A stretch of DNA of 64,000 nt from Molanna angustata (Eukaryota > Arthropoda > Insecta > Trichoptera > Molannidae). Where the stretch lies: positions 31,587,780 through 31,651,779 of the forward strand of contig OY754970.1 of the NCBI GenBank assembly GCA_963576475.1. Direction: 5' to 3'. Shown here one piece after another: positions 36,450-47,819 of the stretch. Below the pieces are notes generated by a model that did not search any database, was not told the DNA's origin, and saw only the letters and a list, made by a program, of their open reading frames with translations. How positions within the stretch are numbered: position 1 is the first letter of the stretch; every line of letters starts with the position of its first letter. A program made the position numbers and the translations under genes.

Positions 36450-36883
36450 ATTGTATAAAAGAGCATATGTGGATAAAAGAGCATATGCGTTGTATAACAA
36501 ATAACATTTTTTCTGAATTCGCCAACCACCTTATAAGTACAAACCACACATTTAACAAAGATACAAATGTAAAAATTCTGCATATACATAAAGAGGGATT
36601 AAAACTAGATAATCTGGAAGCCCTAGAAATTAGGAAGGCTCTGAACAGAAATAATAAAATTATAAATAATCAAACAATTTTGAATAATTCACCGCTTCTC
36701 AATATGTTTCCACTAGCTCGCCATAACTAACGGTAATCCTTACTCCTCCCCCTCCCCTTCGTCTTCCGCGTTACCACCCACAACATAATATCGCACACGT
36801 TCGTTCATTTTTTAATAATAATTTAGTACAAGTCTGTCCTGAGGAGGGAGCGGTCAGCTCCGAAAACCGGTTAGACACCAACA
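36450..36883 (+). mobile_element. Penelope-like element 3' end with hammerhead-like fold
   Basis: The frame 36467-36730 reads SEFANHLISTNHTFN, then ILHIHKEGLKLDNLEALEIR, then LNNSPLLNMF. This is the conserved F..HL...NH.F......L......G..L..LE..EI stretch after the GIY-YIG region of Penelope-like retroelements. A pyrimidine-rich 3' UTR follows, then 36835-36877: TGTC, CTGAGGA, one base, GGAGC/GCTCC, GAAA, AACC/GGTT, A, GACA, a hammerhead-like arrangement. 5'-truncated. Confidence 0.75.
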
Positions 36884-37781
36884 GCGGTACTAATAACATT
36901 TTCGTTAAAACTCGTTTTAGCCAACTAAACCTCGCACTACGTAAACCACGTATTAGGCACTAATTCGTGGTTTAGTGAGTTCTGACTAATAATGTAAAAA
37001 TGTACAAGGACTAAGTAAACCATGGAATACGGAATGAATGTTGAGTGAACGCAGCCATTTAACGGGAATTTCGGAATTTTTCTTTACTTTATGCTTTTTT
37101 TTGTTCATTCTCTATGACTTTATTAGCCGTCATCTATGACATTTATCGAGAATCGTATTTCTATGTTTGTCATTGTTTGTTAACTGCATGGTTTTGATGG
37201 TTTACTGTTTACGTATCGTCACGTTTTGGTTGGGTTCCAAATAATTCAACTTATTACAACATAACTTATTTATTTTAAAACAATTTCAATGGAAAATAAA
37301 TATCTTCATTTATTAGCCTTCTTCCAAATAAATCTACGAGATGTGTAACTCCTGTCTTTGAAAATCTGTACTTTCTTCTAAAATTAATGTTGTCGTAATC
37401 AACAAACGGATTACAACGCACCTTATAAATTTTGTGGCTTCGAAAAACTGTTTCCACCTGCTCTATTTCTTGAAACGATCTTTCAAAATCGCCGATTCTA
37501 TAATCAAACAGATTGTCGTCCATAGTTAAAAAAAGTATTTCCTTAAAAATGACAAAATTTATACAATACTACGCGCGGTCTATTTGACTTTTAACAGCTC
37601 ACTTATTCGCTATTCCACCACTAAACTAGGGGCCCGGATGGTTTAGCGTTACCATGGTGATATAAACCATGGAATAAAATAGAAGTTTTAAAACTTGGTT
37701 ATTAGTAAGATTTTTGGCCGTTAGGTTTTAGTCACTCTATTCCATGGTTCAACCTCGCTACTTTTTTGTTATTAGTACCGC
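36884..37781 (-). mobile_element. Short PIF/Harbinger-type element
   Basis: It is bounded by the inverted repeat GCGGTACTAATAACA (36884-36898 and, reversed, 37767-37781). It encloses a minus-strand HARBI1-like fragment. AACCATGGAATA occurs three times near the ends (near 37018, 37669 and, reversed, 37739), like subterminal transposase-binding repeats. A 3-bp target duplication could not be confirmed. The left end abuts the Penelope-like 3' end. Confidence 0.65.
37275..37523 (-). pseudogene. HARBI1-like transposase N-terminal fragment
   Basis: An 82-codon open frame starts MDDNLFDYRIGDFER and contains CNPFVDYDNINFRRKYRFSK, then VTHLVDLF. The NPF.....D..FRR.(Y/F)RFSK...V..L(V/I)DL signature is that of the N-terminal region of Harbinger transposase-derived proteins. 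The catalytic DDE part is absent, so the product cannot transpose alone. Confidence 0.7.
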
Positions 37782-39534
37782 CGCAAGTATTCACAGTGGT
37801 TAAAACAAAAAAAAAATATTTGTACCAAATTTCAATTTGCGAAAATACAAATAATTGTTTTTAAAATGTATTTATTCAATATATACAAGTAACATTGATT
37901 AAGGATTACAAATGTTATAACATTTAATCTCCATTAATCTATATCTATGTGCAAAACAAGAATTATCGCCCGTAGCGACATAGAAAGTTACAGAAAAATA
38001 CGTGGAAAATTTCAGGTTTTTTGTTTGATTTTCCATTACACTCTGCACACATTATAAACTCAACATCTACATATGTTAAACAAATACCTATATTCGTAAC
38101 CAAATATCAAAAGAAAACTTTCCTTCGGTCATTGTTGCTGATAACAAAACTAATTAAAATGATTTTTTTTAGCTTAAAGATAATGTGAAAAATAAAATAC
38201 TTGGACAAAGAAACAAGTGGTTGTATAATATAATAACGTGTGAAATGGACAGTAGCCATAAATAAATAATCTAACACTTACTTGACGACAAAAAAATTAA
38301 TTCACATAAAATTGTTTTGTTTACTACCATACTAATTAAATATTTTTTTTATTTATTTATACATAGGTACACACTTATAAATGACATTTTACAACATTTT
38401 CAACTGCAATGTCTGTAAAAATATAAAAAAAACCTGTGTCCGTGATAAAGAATAAAAATAAAATTATTATAGTTCTTTTAAAAACCATTTAAAATTTCCA
38501 TTTAAAAATCAAGAATATTTTAAAGTAGTTCAGATTATTAATTAAATATAAAATATCAATGAAGTAAGTAAACGGACCACTAATAAATTTACACAATCAA
38601 ATAGGCATTTTCTTTGATAAATAATAACTATTTATAGTTTTATCAATTGAAAAACTCATACCATACAAACATTGTACGTATTTCAATTAACAACAAAAAA
38701 TCATTATGTCAAAATGAATGATAATTATAAATTCAATTATTTATTGTCATGCAAAATACAATTAATCTAATTATAGAAAAAACGAGCATTTTAAATAAAC
38801 AAATGTCAAATTGCCATTAATAATATTTAACGATAACAATGTCGCCGAAATACCTAAAAATACAATTAAATTCATTAATATTTTTAATTACAGTAGATAA
38901 TTTTAGCAATTCATTCACGGCTTAGTAATAATAAATTCCATGAGTTTTATTCAAAACACTAAATATATAAAGTTCAAAGATAAAGTCAATGATTGTATTA
39001 TTTTAATTGAAAGTGAAATGTTTGATTAAAAATATTCACTGTTATTTTCAACCGTAGCTTCGAGTCTATTGTTAAGAAACAATATAATATAGAGAATTCG
39101 ATAGACTCGATTTGATTAAAAATGTATGAAATATACTGTTATAAAAATACTGCATATTGCAATCATTGCCTACGTAAGATTATGATTATGACAATAGGTT
39201 ATATACACAGAAAGACGAAAAATAGTAAAAAAAGAAAAGAAAATTAAGTAGTAAAATGAATTTATAGTTGGAAGAAATTTCCATATGGCAATTTAACTCG
39301 CCACTTGCGCAGGGTGCAAGAAAGTGTTTATTATTATTATTATTTTGCAATAAAATAAATAAACAATTTTGTAATAAAATTTTGCAAATTTCTTTCAACC
39401 TAAATATTTAGGTCCTACCTATCTTCGATTGGTCACTGATATATTACTAGTCTTAGGGGTTAATTTATTGCATACAAACGTATTCTGTATTAAAATATAT
39501 TTCCATGATAATAAATATGCCCTTCTACAAACTA
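37782..39534. other. AT-rich stretch, nothing recognised
   Basis: Strongly AT-rich. The motif cacttgcgcagggtgcaag (39302) recurs at 45219. No gene seen. Confidence 0.4.
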
Positions 39535-39670
39535 TAGCGGAAGGAAAGATACAGGGAAGACGGAGTGGTTCTCAGGCAGTGGTTCGAGATTCCGGATGCG
39601 GTGTCACTAATTAGATTGACGCAAGATCGTAATGAGTTTGGTGCCAAGAAGAAGAAGAAGCGGAAAAATA
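39535..39670 (+). pseudogene. LINE tail scrap
   Basis: Two overlapping frames give AEGKIQGRRSGSQAVVR and LRQWFEIPDAVSLIRLTQDR, matching the (I)AEGKI.G.R / W.G......L..L..DR end of a non-LTR ORF, with a frameshift between. Confidence 0.65.
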
Positions 39671-39829
39671 TTTTTCTTAGAAAAAAATATCTGCAGACGT
39701 TAAGACTTGGCCAATTTACGCGAGTTTCTTTATCAATATGTAGGTACTATTTATTGAAGTTCTTTATATACTTTCAATCCTAGAAAACCTATTACCTAAA
39801 AAAACTATGTAGGTATATTTATTTATTTA

Positions 39830-39920
39830 GTATGCGCTTTTTGTGCAAACAAATAATATTGCACTGTACAAATGGCGGACTTATTGCCTGGAGGAAATTT
39901 TTTCCAGCAAACCATCTAAG
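39830..39920 (-). repeat. 3' UTR end of the LINE family seen at 9735
   Basis: gtacaaatggcggacttatt, then attgcctgg and ttccagc, match 9790-9840. Only the tail is present. Confidence 0.7.
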
Positions 39921-39988
39921 GAAAAAAGTTACATGAACATATTATTTTTTTTATGTTATGTAAACATATAGGTACAATTATAAGTTGT

Positions 39989-40512
39989 TACTCCTCACTA
40001 ACCGAAGGGGATATAGTGAGGAGTTATGATTTCGCATTTTTTTGCCGATTATCAACTAGTGTCATGCTGAGATTGTATTCTGAAAGTTTCATCACAATGT
40101 ATCTGTGTGTGTGTGTGCTATGTGCTATGTACGGCGTTATATATTATAGACTAAAGTAGGTACTCATTCGATTCTATTCAAATTTTGCAAATTTGTATAT
40201 CTAATACTCACTTAGACCCCATTAGATTTTGAAGAATATCTGAATAGTGCTTCTTATTTTTTATAACTGTCAAATATTTCAAAGTGACTCCAAGCTCAGG
40301 AAACTAAAATTTGAAAATTTTAATTTCAAATTAATAAAAAGGTACATCACTTTCATAAAATGTCATTGAAGAGCTATCAAGTTTTCATAATAAAATATTT
40401 AAATAAAAAATAATTTAACAAATTCATTTCATGAAAATACTGAATATTTTCGATACAAAATATGAATAATCTATAGAATGACTTTATAGTGGCCACAACC
40501 CACTCGTTTTTT
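39989..40512 (-). mobile_element. MITE of the CGAGTGGG family
   Basis: Here the terminal hairpin is perfect: ACTCCTCACTA and TAGTGAGGAGT (39990-40024) with a 13-base loop. The other end is the reverse of acgagtgggttgtggcc. No coding frame. Confidence 0.85.
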
Positions 40513-40901
40513 CTTATTGTTATTGAATGTTGTACATGTGTTATTTATATCTTTTTTAGTGTTGTTTTATTATTTTCTTTTTTTATATTATCTTTTTAAT
40601 CTTCTAATCACGATTGTTCTTATTGTTTTTGAGAGAAATAAAAAAATCATTTATTTATTTATTCAGCATAACAGTTCAGGTATACAATATAAAAACACTT
40701 CTACATATATAACTACATTTTCCAAAAAGAACGCATCGAAAGGAAAAAAATAAGATGAGGAGCGATCAAAAGGCATGGCGTATGGGATGGGATGTATGTA
40801 CGTTGGTTAGGGAATAGAGAGGAAGAGTGAGCGAATATTTACTTGTACGTACAGAAAAAATACAAATAAATATTTATTTAGATAACAGAATGATACTAGT
40901 T

Positions 40902-41032
40902 AGGGTCGTATTACGAGAGTTATTTAAGAAAAATGTAAGAAAAAGGTAAGGTCCCGTACTGCGAGAATACTGCTTACAAAAACTCAACTTTTTCTTATAT
41001 TTTTCTCAAATAACTCCCGCAATACGACCTCC
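40902..41032. mobile_element. Fold-back MITE, about 130 bp
   Basis: Its arms of about 45 bp are nearly complementary: AGGGTCGTATTACGAGAGTT and, reversed, AGGTCGTATTGCGGGAGTT, each followed by ATTTrAGAAAAATrTAAG. CTAGT flanks both sides (40896-40900 and 41032-41036) and is a plausible target duplication. Confidence 0.85.
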
Positions 41033-41604
41033 TAGTGTCACTTGAATTATATTGAAACTTAAAAATGGCAATTGAATTTGGCAACAATATATGAATGTAT
41101 TAAATGAAAACAATTTTAAAACAGTTTCGTCAAGAACCGTCCGTTGTTAGGTTGAATAAAGATTGTAAACACGTCCAGCATATTTATTATTGAAGCACTT
41201 TTAACCCGCGTGTACAATGAACCAACATGATAATATAAAACATATCCTCCTCATAATGATGGTACAATATGTGTGTAAACACAGACATAATAAAATTAAT
41301 AACTTGATTCAATAAGGAGGGTCAAGGCCTTCGCTAATCGTTCGGCTGCATTCCTCGTACATACAACTTGTACATACTTACTCAACATTCAAAATGCAGA
41401 TTTACCAACAGATATCTGTAAACTTTTTTAGATTGAACAACATGTGGGACGATAATGATATGTTTCGATCGGAGAATGCAATGTCCATAATTACGAGTAC
41501 ACATTAATAATATAATAATAACGCATTTTTTATTTACATATTCAATCGGCTATGCTGGTTGGAAACACACATACATACAATGATATATAAAATAATATAA
41601 TGTA
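41033..41604. other. AT-rich stretch, nothing recognised
   Basis: No matched repeat or coding frame before the satellite array. Confidence 0.4.
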
Positions 41605-43130
41605 ATTTTCGCCAAACATCTTGAACGAGCTTCTGGTTGCGCATAGCGCAAATTTGTGTCTTTTTGCTTCGTTGGTTTACGTGCAAATCGCCCCCCTTCT
41701 CGGCTAAAAGTTCAAGATGATTGCTACAACTATATAGGTGCGTTATAATTTTCGCCAAACATCTTGAACGAACTTCCGGTTTCGCAAAGCGCAAGAGCTC
41801 AAATGTGTCTTTATTCTTCGTTGGTTTACGTGCAAATCGTCCCATTACTCGGCTAAAAGATGATTGCTACAACTATAGGTATGTTATAATTTTTGCCAAA
41901 CATCTTGAACGAACTTCCAGTTTCGCAGAGCGCAAGAGCTCAAATGTGTCTTTATTCTTCGTTGGTTAACGTGCAAATCGTCCCATTTCTCGGCTAAAAG
42001 ATGATTGCTACAACTATAGGTATGTTATAATTTTTGCCAAACATCTTGAACGAACTTCCAGTTTCGCAGAGCGCAAGAGCTCAAATGTGTCTTTATTCTT
42101 CGTTGGTTAACGTGCAAATCGTCCCATTTCTCGGCTAAAAGATGATTGCTACAACTATAGGTATGTTATAATTTTTGCCAAACATCTTGAACGAACTTCC
42201 GGTTTCGCAGAGCGCAAGAGCTCAAATGTGTCTTTATTCTTCGTTGGTTTACGTGCAAATCGTCCCATTTCTTGGCTAAAAGATGATTGCTACAACTTTA
42301 GGTATGTTATAATTTTTGCCAAACATCTTGAACGAGTTTCCGGTTGCGCAGAGCGTAAATTTGTGTTATTTTGCTTCGTTGGTTAACGTGCAAATCGTCC
42401 CATTTCTCGGCTAAAAGATGATTGCTACAACTATAGGTATGTTATAATTTTTGCCAAACATCTTGAACGAACTTCCAGTTTCGCAGAGCGCAAGAGCTCA
42501 AATGGGTCTTTATTCTTCGTTGGTTTACGTGCAAATCGTCCCATTACTCGGCTAAAAGATGATTGCTACAACTATAGGTATGTTATAATTTTTGCCAAAC
42601 ATCTTGAACGAACTTCCAGTTTCGCAGAGCGCAAGAGCTCAAATGTGTCTTTATTCTTCGTTGGTTAACGTGCAAATCGTCCCATTTCTCGGCTAAAAGA
42701 TGATTGCTACAACTATAGGTATGTTATAATTTTTGCCAAACATCTTGAACGAACTTCCAGTTTCGCAGAGCGCAAGAGCTCAAATGTGTCTTTATTCTTC
42801 GTTGGTTAACGTGCAAATCGTCCCATTTCTCGGCTAAAAGATGATTGCTACAACTATAGGTATGTTATAATTTTTGCCAAACATCTTGAACGAACTTCCG
42901 GTTTCGCAGAGCGCAAGAGCTCAAATGTGTCTTTATTCTTCGTTGGTTTACGTGCAAATCGTCCCATTTCTTGGCTAAAAGATGATTGCTACAACTTTAG
43001 GTATGTTATAATTTTTGCCAAACATCTTGAACGAGTTTCCGGTTGCGCAGAGCGTAAATTTGTGTTATTTTGCTTCGTTGGTTTACGTGCAAATCGCCCG
43101 CATTCTTGGCTAAAAGTTCAAGATACGTTA
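41605..43130. repeat. 141-bp satellite-like array, 11 copies, five-monomer higher-order repeat
   Basis: gccaaacatcttgaacga starts copies at 41611, 41754, 41895, 42036, 42177, 42318, 42453, 42594, 42735, 42876 and 43017. Spacings are 143, 141, 141, 141, 141, 135, 141, 141, 141 and 141. Diagnostic variants occur in the order A B B C D, A B B C D from 41754, so a 699-bp block is duplicated. Open frames across it (e.g. ERTSGFAKRKSSNVSLFF) are repeat artefacts. The first and last copies retain ttcaagat, lost in inner monomers. Confidence 0.95.
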
Positions 43131-43182
43131 CTAGTATTTAAATTCGGTGAACAAAAAGTATGGCACACGCCTCTCTCAATTC

Positions 43183-43372
43183 ACTAGACCTTAAAAAAGA
43201 TGACAGGTCATGTCAGATGAGCACAAACTGCTGTGAGAACATATTTTTTACCTGGTTGTATGATTTTTAACACTTTATTATTTTTTATGTTTACTTTTTC
43301 ACGTTCAATGTCAACTTTGACAGCTCATCGGACATCGGTAAAAATGACCTTTCGTATTTTTCAAGGTCTAGT
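43183..43372. mobile_element. MITE with 8-bp near-duplicated flanks
   Basis: ACTAGACCTTAAAAAA at the left and, reversed, ACTAGACCTTGAAAAA at the right enclose about 190 bp with further inverted matches (ggtcat, agctcat). The flanks ctcaattc and ctcaatac look like an 8-bp target duplication with one change. No coding frame. Confidence 0.75.
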
Positions 43373-43586
43373 CTCAATACTTACCTCACTTTAGTTGCAC
43401 GCAAGGACGCAAGAATGATATTGTTTGGACGTACTCGTAATCAAAATGCCACCTTATGTGATGAAAGCATGTTAAAATTACAATAGAACTGTGAAGGACA
43501 ACCAGATACATATATCATTTCATGCTGCATATATGTATATTCGATAACTAATATATTTATATGGATTTTCTATAGTTATTTTTATA

Positions 43587-44000
43587 TTGAGTAGACGAGG
43601 GATTGTCAAGTCATATTCGCTTGTAGGTACGCAGAGGGATTTTTTTGTTGTATTCGCTTTTTCAGACAGCTATAACTTAACATACATAGGTTCGTCTCTT
43701 TCACAGTCATTATTTGGTGTGAGAGATAATGATATAATATTTTGTAAATTTATGTTTTCTTTTTTATTTCTTTTTTATAAATAATGGTTCCTTGCATATT
43801 ATTTCCCTATCTCTCCTTACCCCTTCCATTCTCTCCCTACTTCTGTTAATACCTATTGTTCGCTGTGTTCACGATTAGGTATATTATATTGATTTTTTTG
43901 CTCACTGTTAACTAGTATACGAACTGTCCTGAGGAAAAGAACATCGTTCTTGAAACATGTTGACTGTTGTCAAATAAAGTGGTGTATACAAAGTAATTTT
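43587..44000 (+). mobile_element. Possible Penelope-like 3' end with hammerhead-like fold
   Basis: A pyrimidine-rich 3' UTR-like stretch (43800-43850), then at 43926-43964 GTC, CTGAGGA, one base, AAGAAC-atc-GTTCTT, GAAA, CA/TG, T, GAC. It shares ctgtcctgagga with 36833-36844. The upstream frame (43587-43784) has no clear Penelope motif, so the assignment rests on the 3' structure. Confidence 0.45.
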
Positions 44001-45296
44001 GTTGTTGTTATTTATTAGAGATAATTGTAATGTGATTGCGCTGGAGTAAAAGAGAAAATATGTTTGCAGTATGTGTCTGAATAATATATAATTGTATTAT
44101 TTCTTTCTCGTGAAATTATAAGAATTCGCTAAACTATACCATTTTTGTAGGGCATTTTGTTCTCATATAACGTGTCTATATATATAAAATATCATTGCAT
44201 ACATAGTCGAATATCAAGTTGGTCAAAATAATAATGAATAATTGTTTGACTGGATGTATTAGGAAAATAAAAAGCATACAAATCCAACACAAACAAAATT
44301 ATAAATATATAGATAATAGATACATACAAACATAAATAGTGAAGCACAATTCTAATTAAATTCGTTGAGAAGAAACGCAGATTCTTTTTTGTAAAAAGAG
44401 CATTGGTTAATTTGCAAATTACAAATCAAACTGTTGGCAGATTTGTAACCACATTGAAATTAATTCTGATCAAATCAATCAGAGTCGGTAGTTAATTGCA
44501 AATAAAAAAATCAGTTTTAATAACACGTTTCAAATTAAATATTATATTTTGTAATAATAATGACCTACGAAGATTATTTGAGGTCAAAAATATACATTGT
44601 ATTCAATTTTTGATACTCATTAAACTAAATTGGTAGTCTTTCGTTGTTAAATGTATGTATACAATAATCAAATAATAGATAAGCCAATGTATGATATGAA
44701 GTAAGCATGTGATTAAGGTGCATTAAATATACGTATATAATTATGCATTTCGAAGAATACTGCAAATGATTTTTAATCGAGAAAATTTTTGTTTTGGAAA
44801 AAAAAACTTATGGGAAACAATAATAAAACAGTTGTACAACTTATTTATTCATTTAAAAAATCTTAGTATAAATTTAAATATTTGTTATACCTTAGTAAAA
44901 TTCACAAACTCAAAAAAGGAGGTATACCTAACTCATACAACTGTCATAAAGAGTCATATGTTTCCACTTCACCAGTCCGAAAACATACGTCTAGGCACTG
45001 TGTCTTTTGTGGACGTATTTTAAGTTTTTTTTTATCTTAAATAGTTACATCCACACCCAACATTTTTAATTTATAATTATGAGTATGTATTTTTTTAACC
45101 GTTCACAATAATTATTATCCTCAGCTGAGGAGAAATTAATTTAAATCCAATTATTGTTTCTCTGGGCTGGAAACACCTGGTTAGTTGGATGTTATTACCA
45201 TATGGCAATAAACTAGCCACTTGCGCAGGGCGCAAGGGAGTGTTTTTACTATCATTTCAATATATTTCTCACATACACAACCGCAATACTCAAAAA
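44001..45296. other. AT-rich stretch, nothing recognised
   Basis: No coding signal. cacttgcgcagggcgcaag near 45219 matches 39302. Confidence 0.4.
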
Positions 45297-46325
45297 AATA
45301 CATACATACATACCATCACGCCATATCCCTAAACTGGGTAAGCAGAGATAACCGAGCGCCATACTCTATTTTTGCACACATTCCTAGCTTCCTTTACATC
45401 CATGCATCGTCTCATACATGCTCGTCGAATATTCAAGCTTCTTATACTTCCTTCTTTCAAAATATCATTCACATGGTCATGCCATCCCTTTCTGGTGCTA
45501 CCCCTGCAATTCACTCCATCTCTAACACCCATGTATATTTTTTTGGTGAATCGTCCATCATTCATTCTTTCAATATATCCAAACCACCTCAAGGAATTCA
45601 CTTTCATTTTACTAACAATGCTCTTCTTCATCTTGCATTCCCTCCTTATGTCCTCATTTTTTATTTTATCATATATCGTTCTATTACATACTCTTCTTAG
45701 TGATCTCATTTCCACAGCATTTACTCTATTTTCGTGCGTCTTTTGCCACGTCCATGTTTCACTGGCATACATCAAAGTGGGCACTACAATTGCATTATGT
45801 ACGGCAATTTTGGCTTCCGTTGAGATGCTTGGATCGGACATTACTGGTCTGAGAGCTCCGTTTATTCTATTACCTGCCAATACTCTTCTTTCAATGTCTT
45901 TATCAGGTCTTCCATTCCGTTCAAACATACTCCCCAAGTATACGTATTCCTCTACTTGTTCTAGCCTTTCGTTCTCTACTTTTATTCTACACAGAGTTAT
46001 ACTTGTTTTTTCGAATACCAATATCTTATATTTACTCACATTCATTCTCAGTCCGTTCTGCAGGCATCCTTCATACACTTTATTCACTAAATACTGTAAC
46101 TCATCCACACACTCAGCAATCACCACTTTATCATCAGCATACATCAAATCACGTACATTTACAGTATTTAGTGTCAGGCCTATATTTTCATTTTTTAGTG
46201 CTCTTACGCAGTGATCAATATAAAGATTGAATAGCCATGGGGATAATACGCAGCCTTGCTTCACCCCCTTATGAATAGGGAACCATGTTGTCAGCGTATC
46301 GTTGATGACACGGACACAAGCTCCA
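45297..46325 (-). mobile_element. RTE-like LINE, RT C-terminal half, open frame
   Basis: The frame is open from about 46325 to 45329, roughly 330 codons. It reads SGACVRVINDTLTTWF, then GVKQGCVLSPWLFNLYID, then the catalytic YADD box (MYADDKVV), GLRMNVSKYKI, EYVYLGSMF, PTLMYASETWTW, LRWFGYIERM, ending VWRSVISAYPV. The tail runs tgatggtatgtatgtatg. It is 5'-truncated at about 46325. The internal methionine is not a start. Lack of stops suggests a young insertion. Confidence 0.88.
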
Positions 46326-47359
46326 CTATTTTTATAATTAAAAAATACAAAAAAATATATTTAAAAATTTGAGAAATGGGTGTATATTAAACAACTATTC
46401 ATGAACCGTATAGGCGAAATTAATTTTCTTATGTCACAATAAAAGATTGAAAATGTACACCCGCAACACCTGCCACTGGATTACCCACAACAAATGCTGA
46501 AAACTGAAAAATGATAGCTTTTTAGTAAAACAAAATGAAAATTGTAAGGGTTAGACTAAAAATATGTTATAATCTAAAATAACATTACCAATACAAATAG
46601 TATAACAGAGTTGTACCATCGCATAAACTTATGCGAGAAATGACATATTTAAATGAAAAATCCTTGAAAACACTGCAAGATATTATACCCACCATTAAAG
46701 TCAAACTGTAAAACAATAAACTGAGAGTATTTATTTCAGGAAGCTGCATAATTCATGACAGTATTGCCATGAACTTAAATGAAATATATAATTTTACAAC
46801 ATGAATATTCCCGTACGCGGAATATACCTACATACAATAAATGTTACGATGGATAATAGAAGTTACCTATTTGGATATGATAAATTTTCATATAGTAGAG
46901 GTAATAAGTATACATTTCTTCATACACAGTATATAAGAATATGATACAAAATATGATTATTGTTCCAAAAGTAAATGACCACATTTAAAAATACGGTAAT
47001 CTTCACATATTTCAAAGTTAAATTGTCCATAGGGATAATTCGCGTCGTTTACCATAAAAAGTATTATAAAACCAAACCGTTATAGTTCCATTACAAATAT
47101 ACAATTCCACGATACATTTTATTTACGCTTAATTTAGTTTATCGACAGATAATAAAAGTTAATAATCGTACAAGGCACTTCGTCAGAAATTATTATTTTT
47201 ATTAGTCTGTCATCTATAAATTATAATAAATACGTGACTTTCAAATGCAAAACATTATTAATAAGTTACTTTTTGTTATTTGTTTTTGTTATTATTTGTA
47301 AATTTTTAATTTAAGGTTTACATTCCTTACCTACACTTCAAACCCAAATAAGTGACACT
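46326..47359. other. AT-rich stretch, nothing recognised
   Basis: No matched repeat or coding signal. Confidence 0.4.
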
Positions 47360-47605
47360 AACCTCATCTTACACTCAGTTTCATTTATCTATTAGTGATA
47401 CTAACCTCATCTTACACTCAGATTAATTTATCTATTAGTGATACTAACCTCATCTTACACTCAGTTTCATTTATCTATTAGTGATACTAACCTCATCTTA
47501 CAGTCAGTTTTATTTATCTATTAGTGACACTTACATCATCTTTCAGTCAGTATCATTTATCATTTATCTTTTAGTGATACTAACCTCATCTTACATTCAT
47601 CATTT
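47360..47605. repeat. Minisatellite, about 44-bp unit, about 5-6 copies
   Basis: The unit is gatactaacctcatcttaca + ctcagtttcatttatctatt + agt. Copies begin near 47350, 47395, 47440, 47482, 47526 and 47576, the later ones more diverged. Confidence 0.9.
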
Positions 47606-47819
47606 ACCTATAGGTATTTACATCAATCAATGCACAAAACAAGATCTCACTAAAAATTTATTTTTATTTAAACGAGTTAAAAATTAGAATCCCTTTAATA
47701 CAAAAAAAAATCTCGATTTTCTACACGGAATTCTGGAATTTAAATCACTAATATTTTCATTTTTTTTAGTGTCCTAGAAGTATCCAGTATCTTTTAAAAT
47801 ATCTATTTAAGGAAATCAC

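Noticed and set aside
37275..37523. Domesticated HARBI1 gene
   Set aside because: Only the N-terminal 82 codons are present and they sit between transposon ends, so a transposon remnant is the simpler reading.
41534..43187. Several 80-100-codon frames with ERTSxFAxRKSSNVSLFF
   Set aside because: They are translations of the 141-bp array; monomer length 141 is divisible by three, which keeps frames open by chance.
45221..46230. 159- and 280-codon plus-strand frames
   Set aside because: Antisense shadows of the minus-strand LINE reverse transcriptase, which has the YADD box and family tail.
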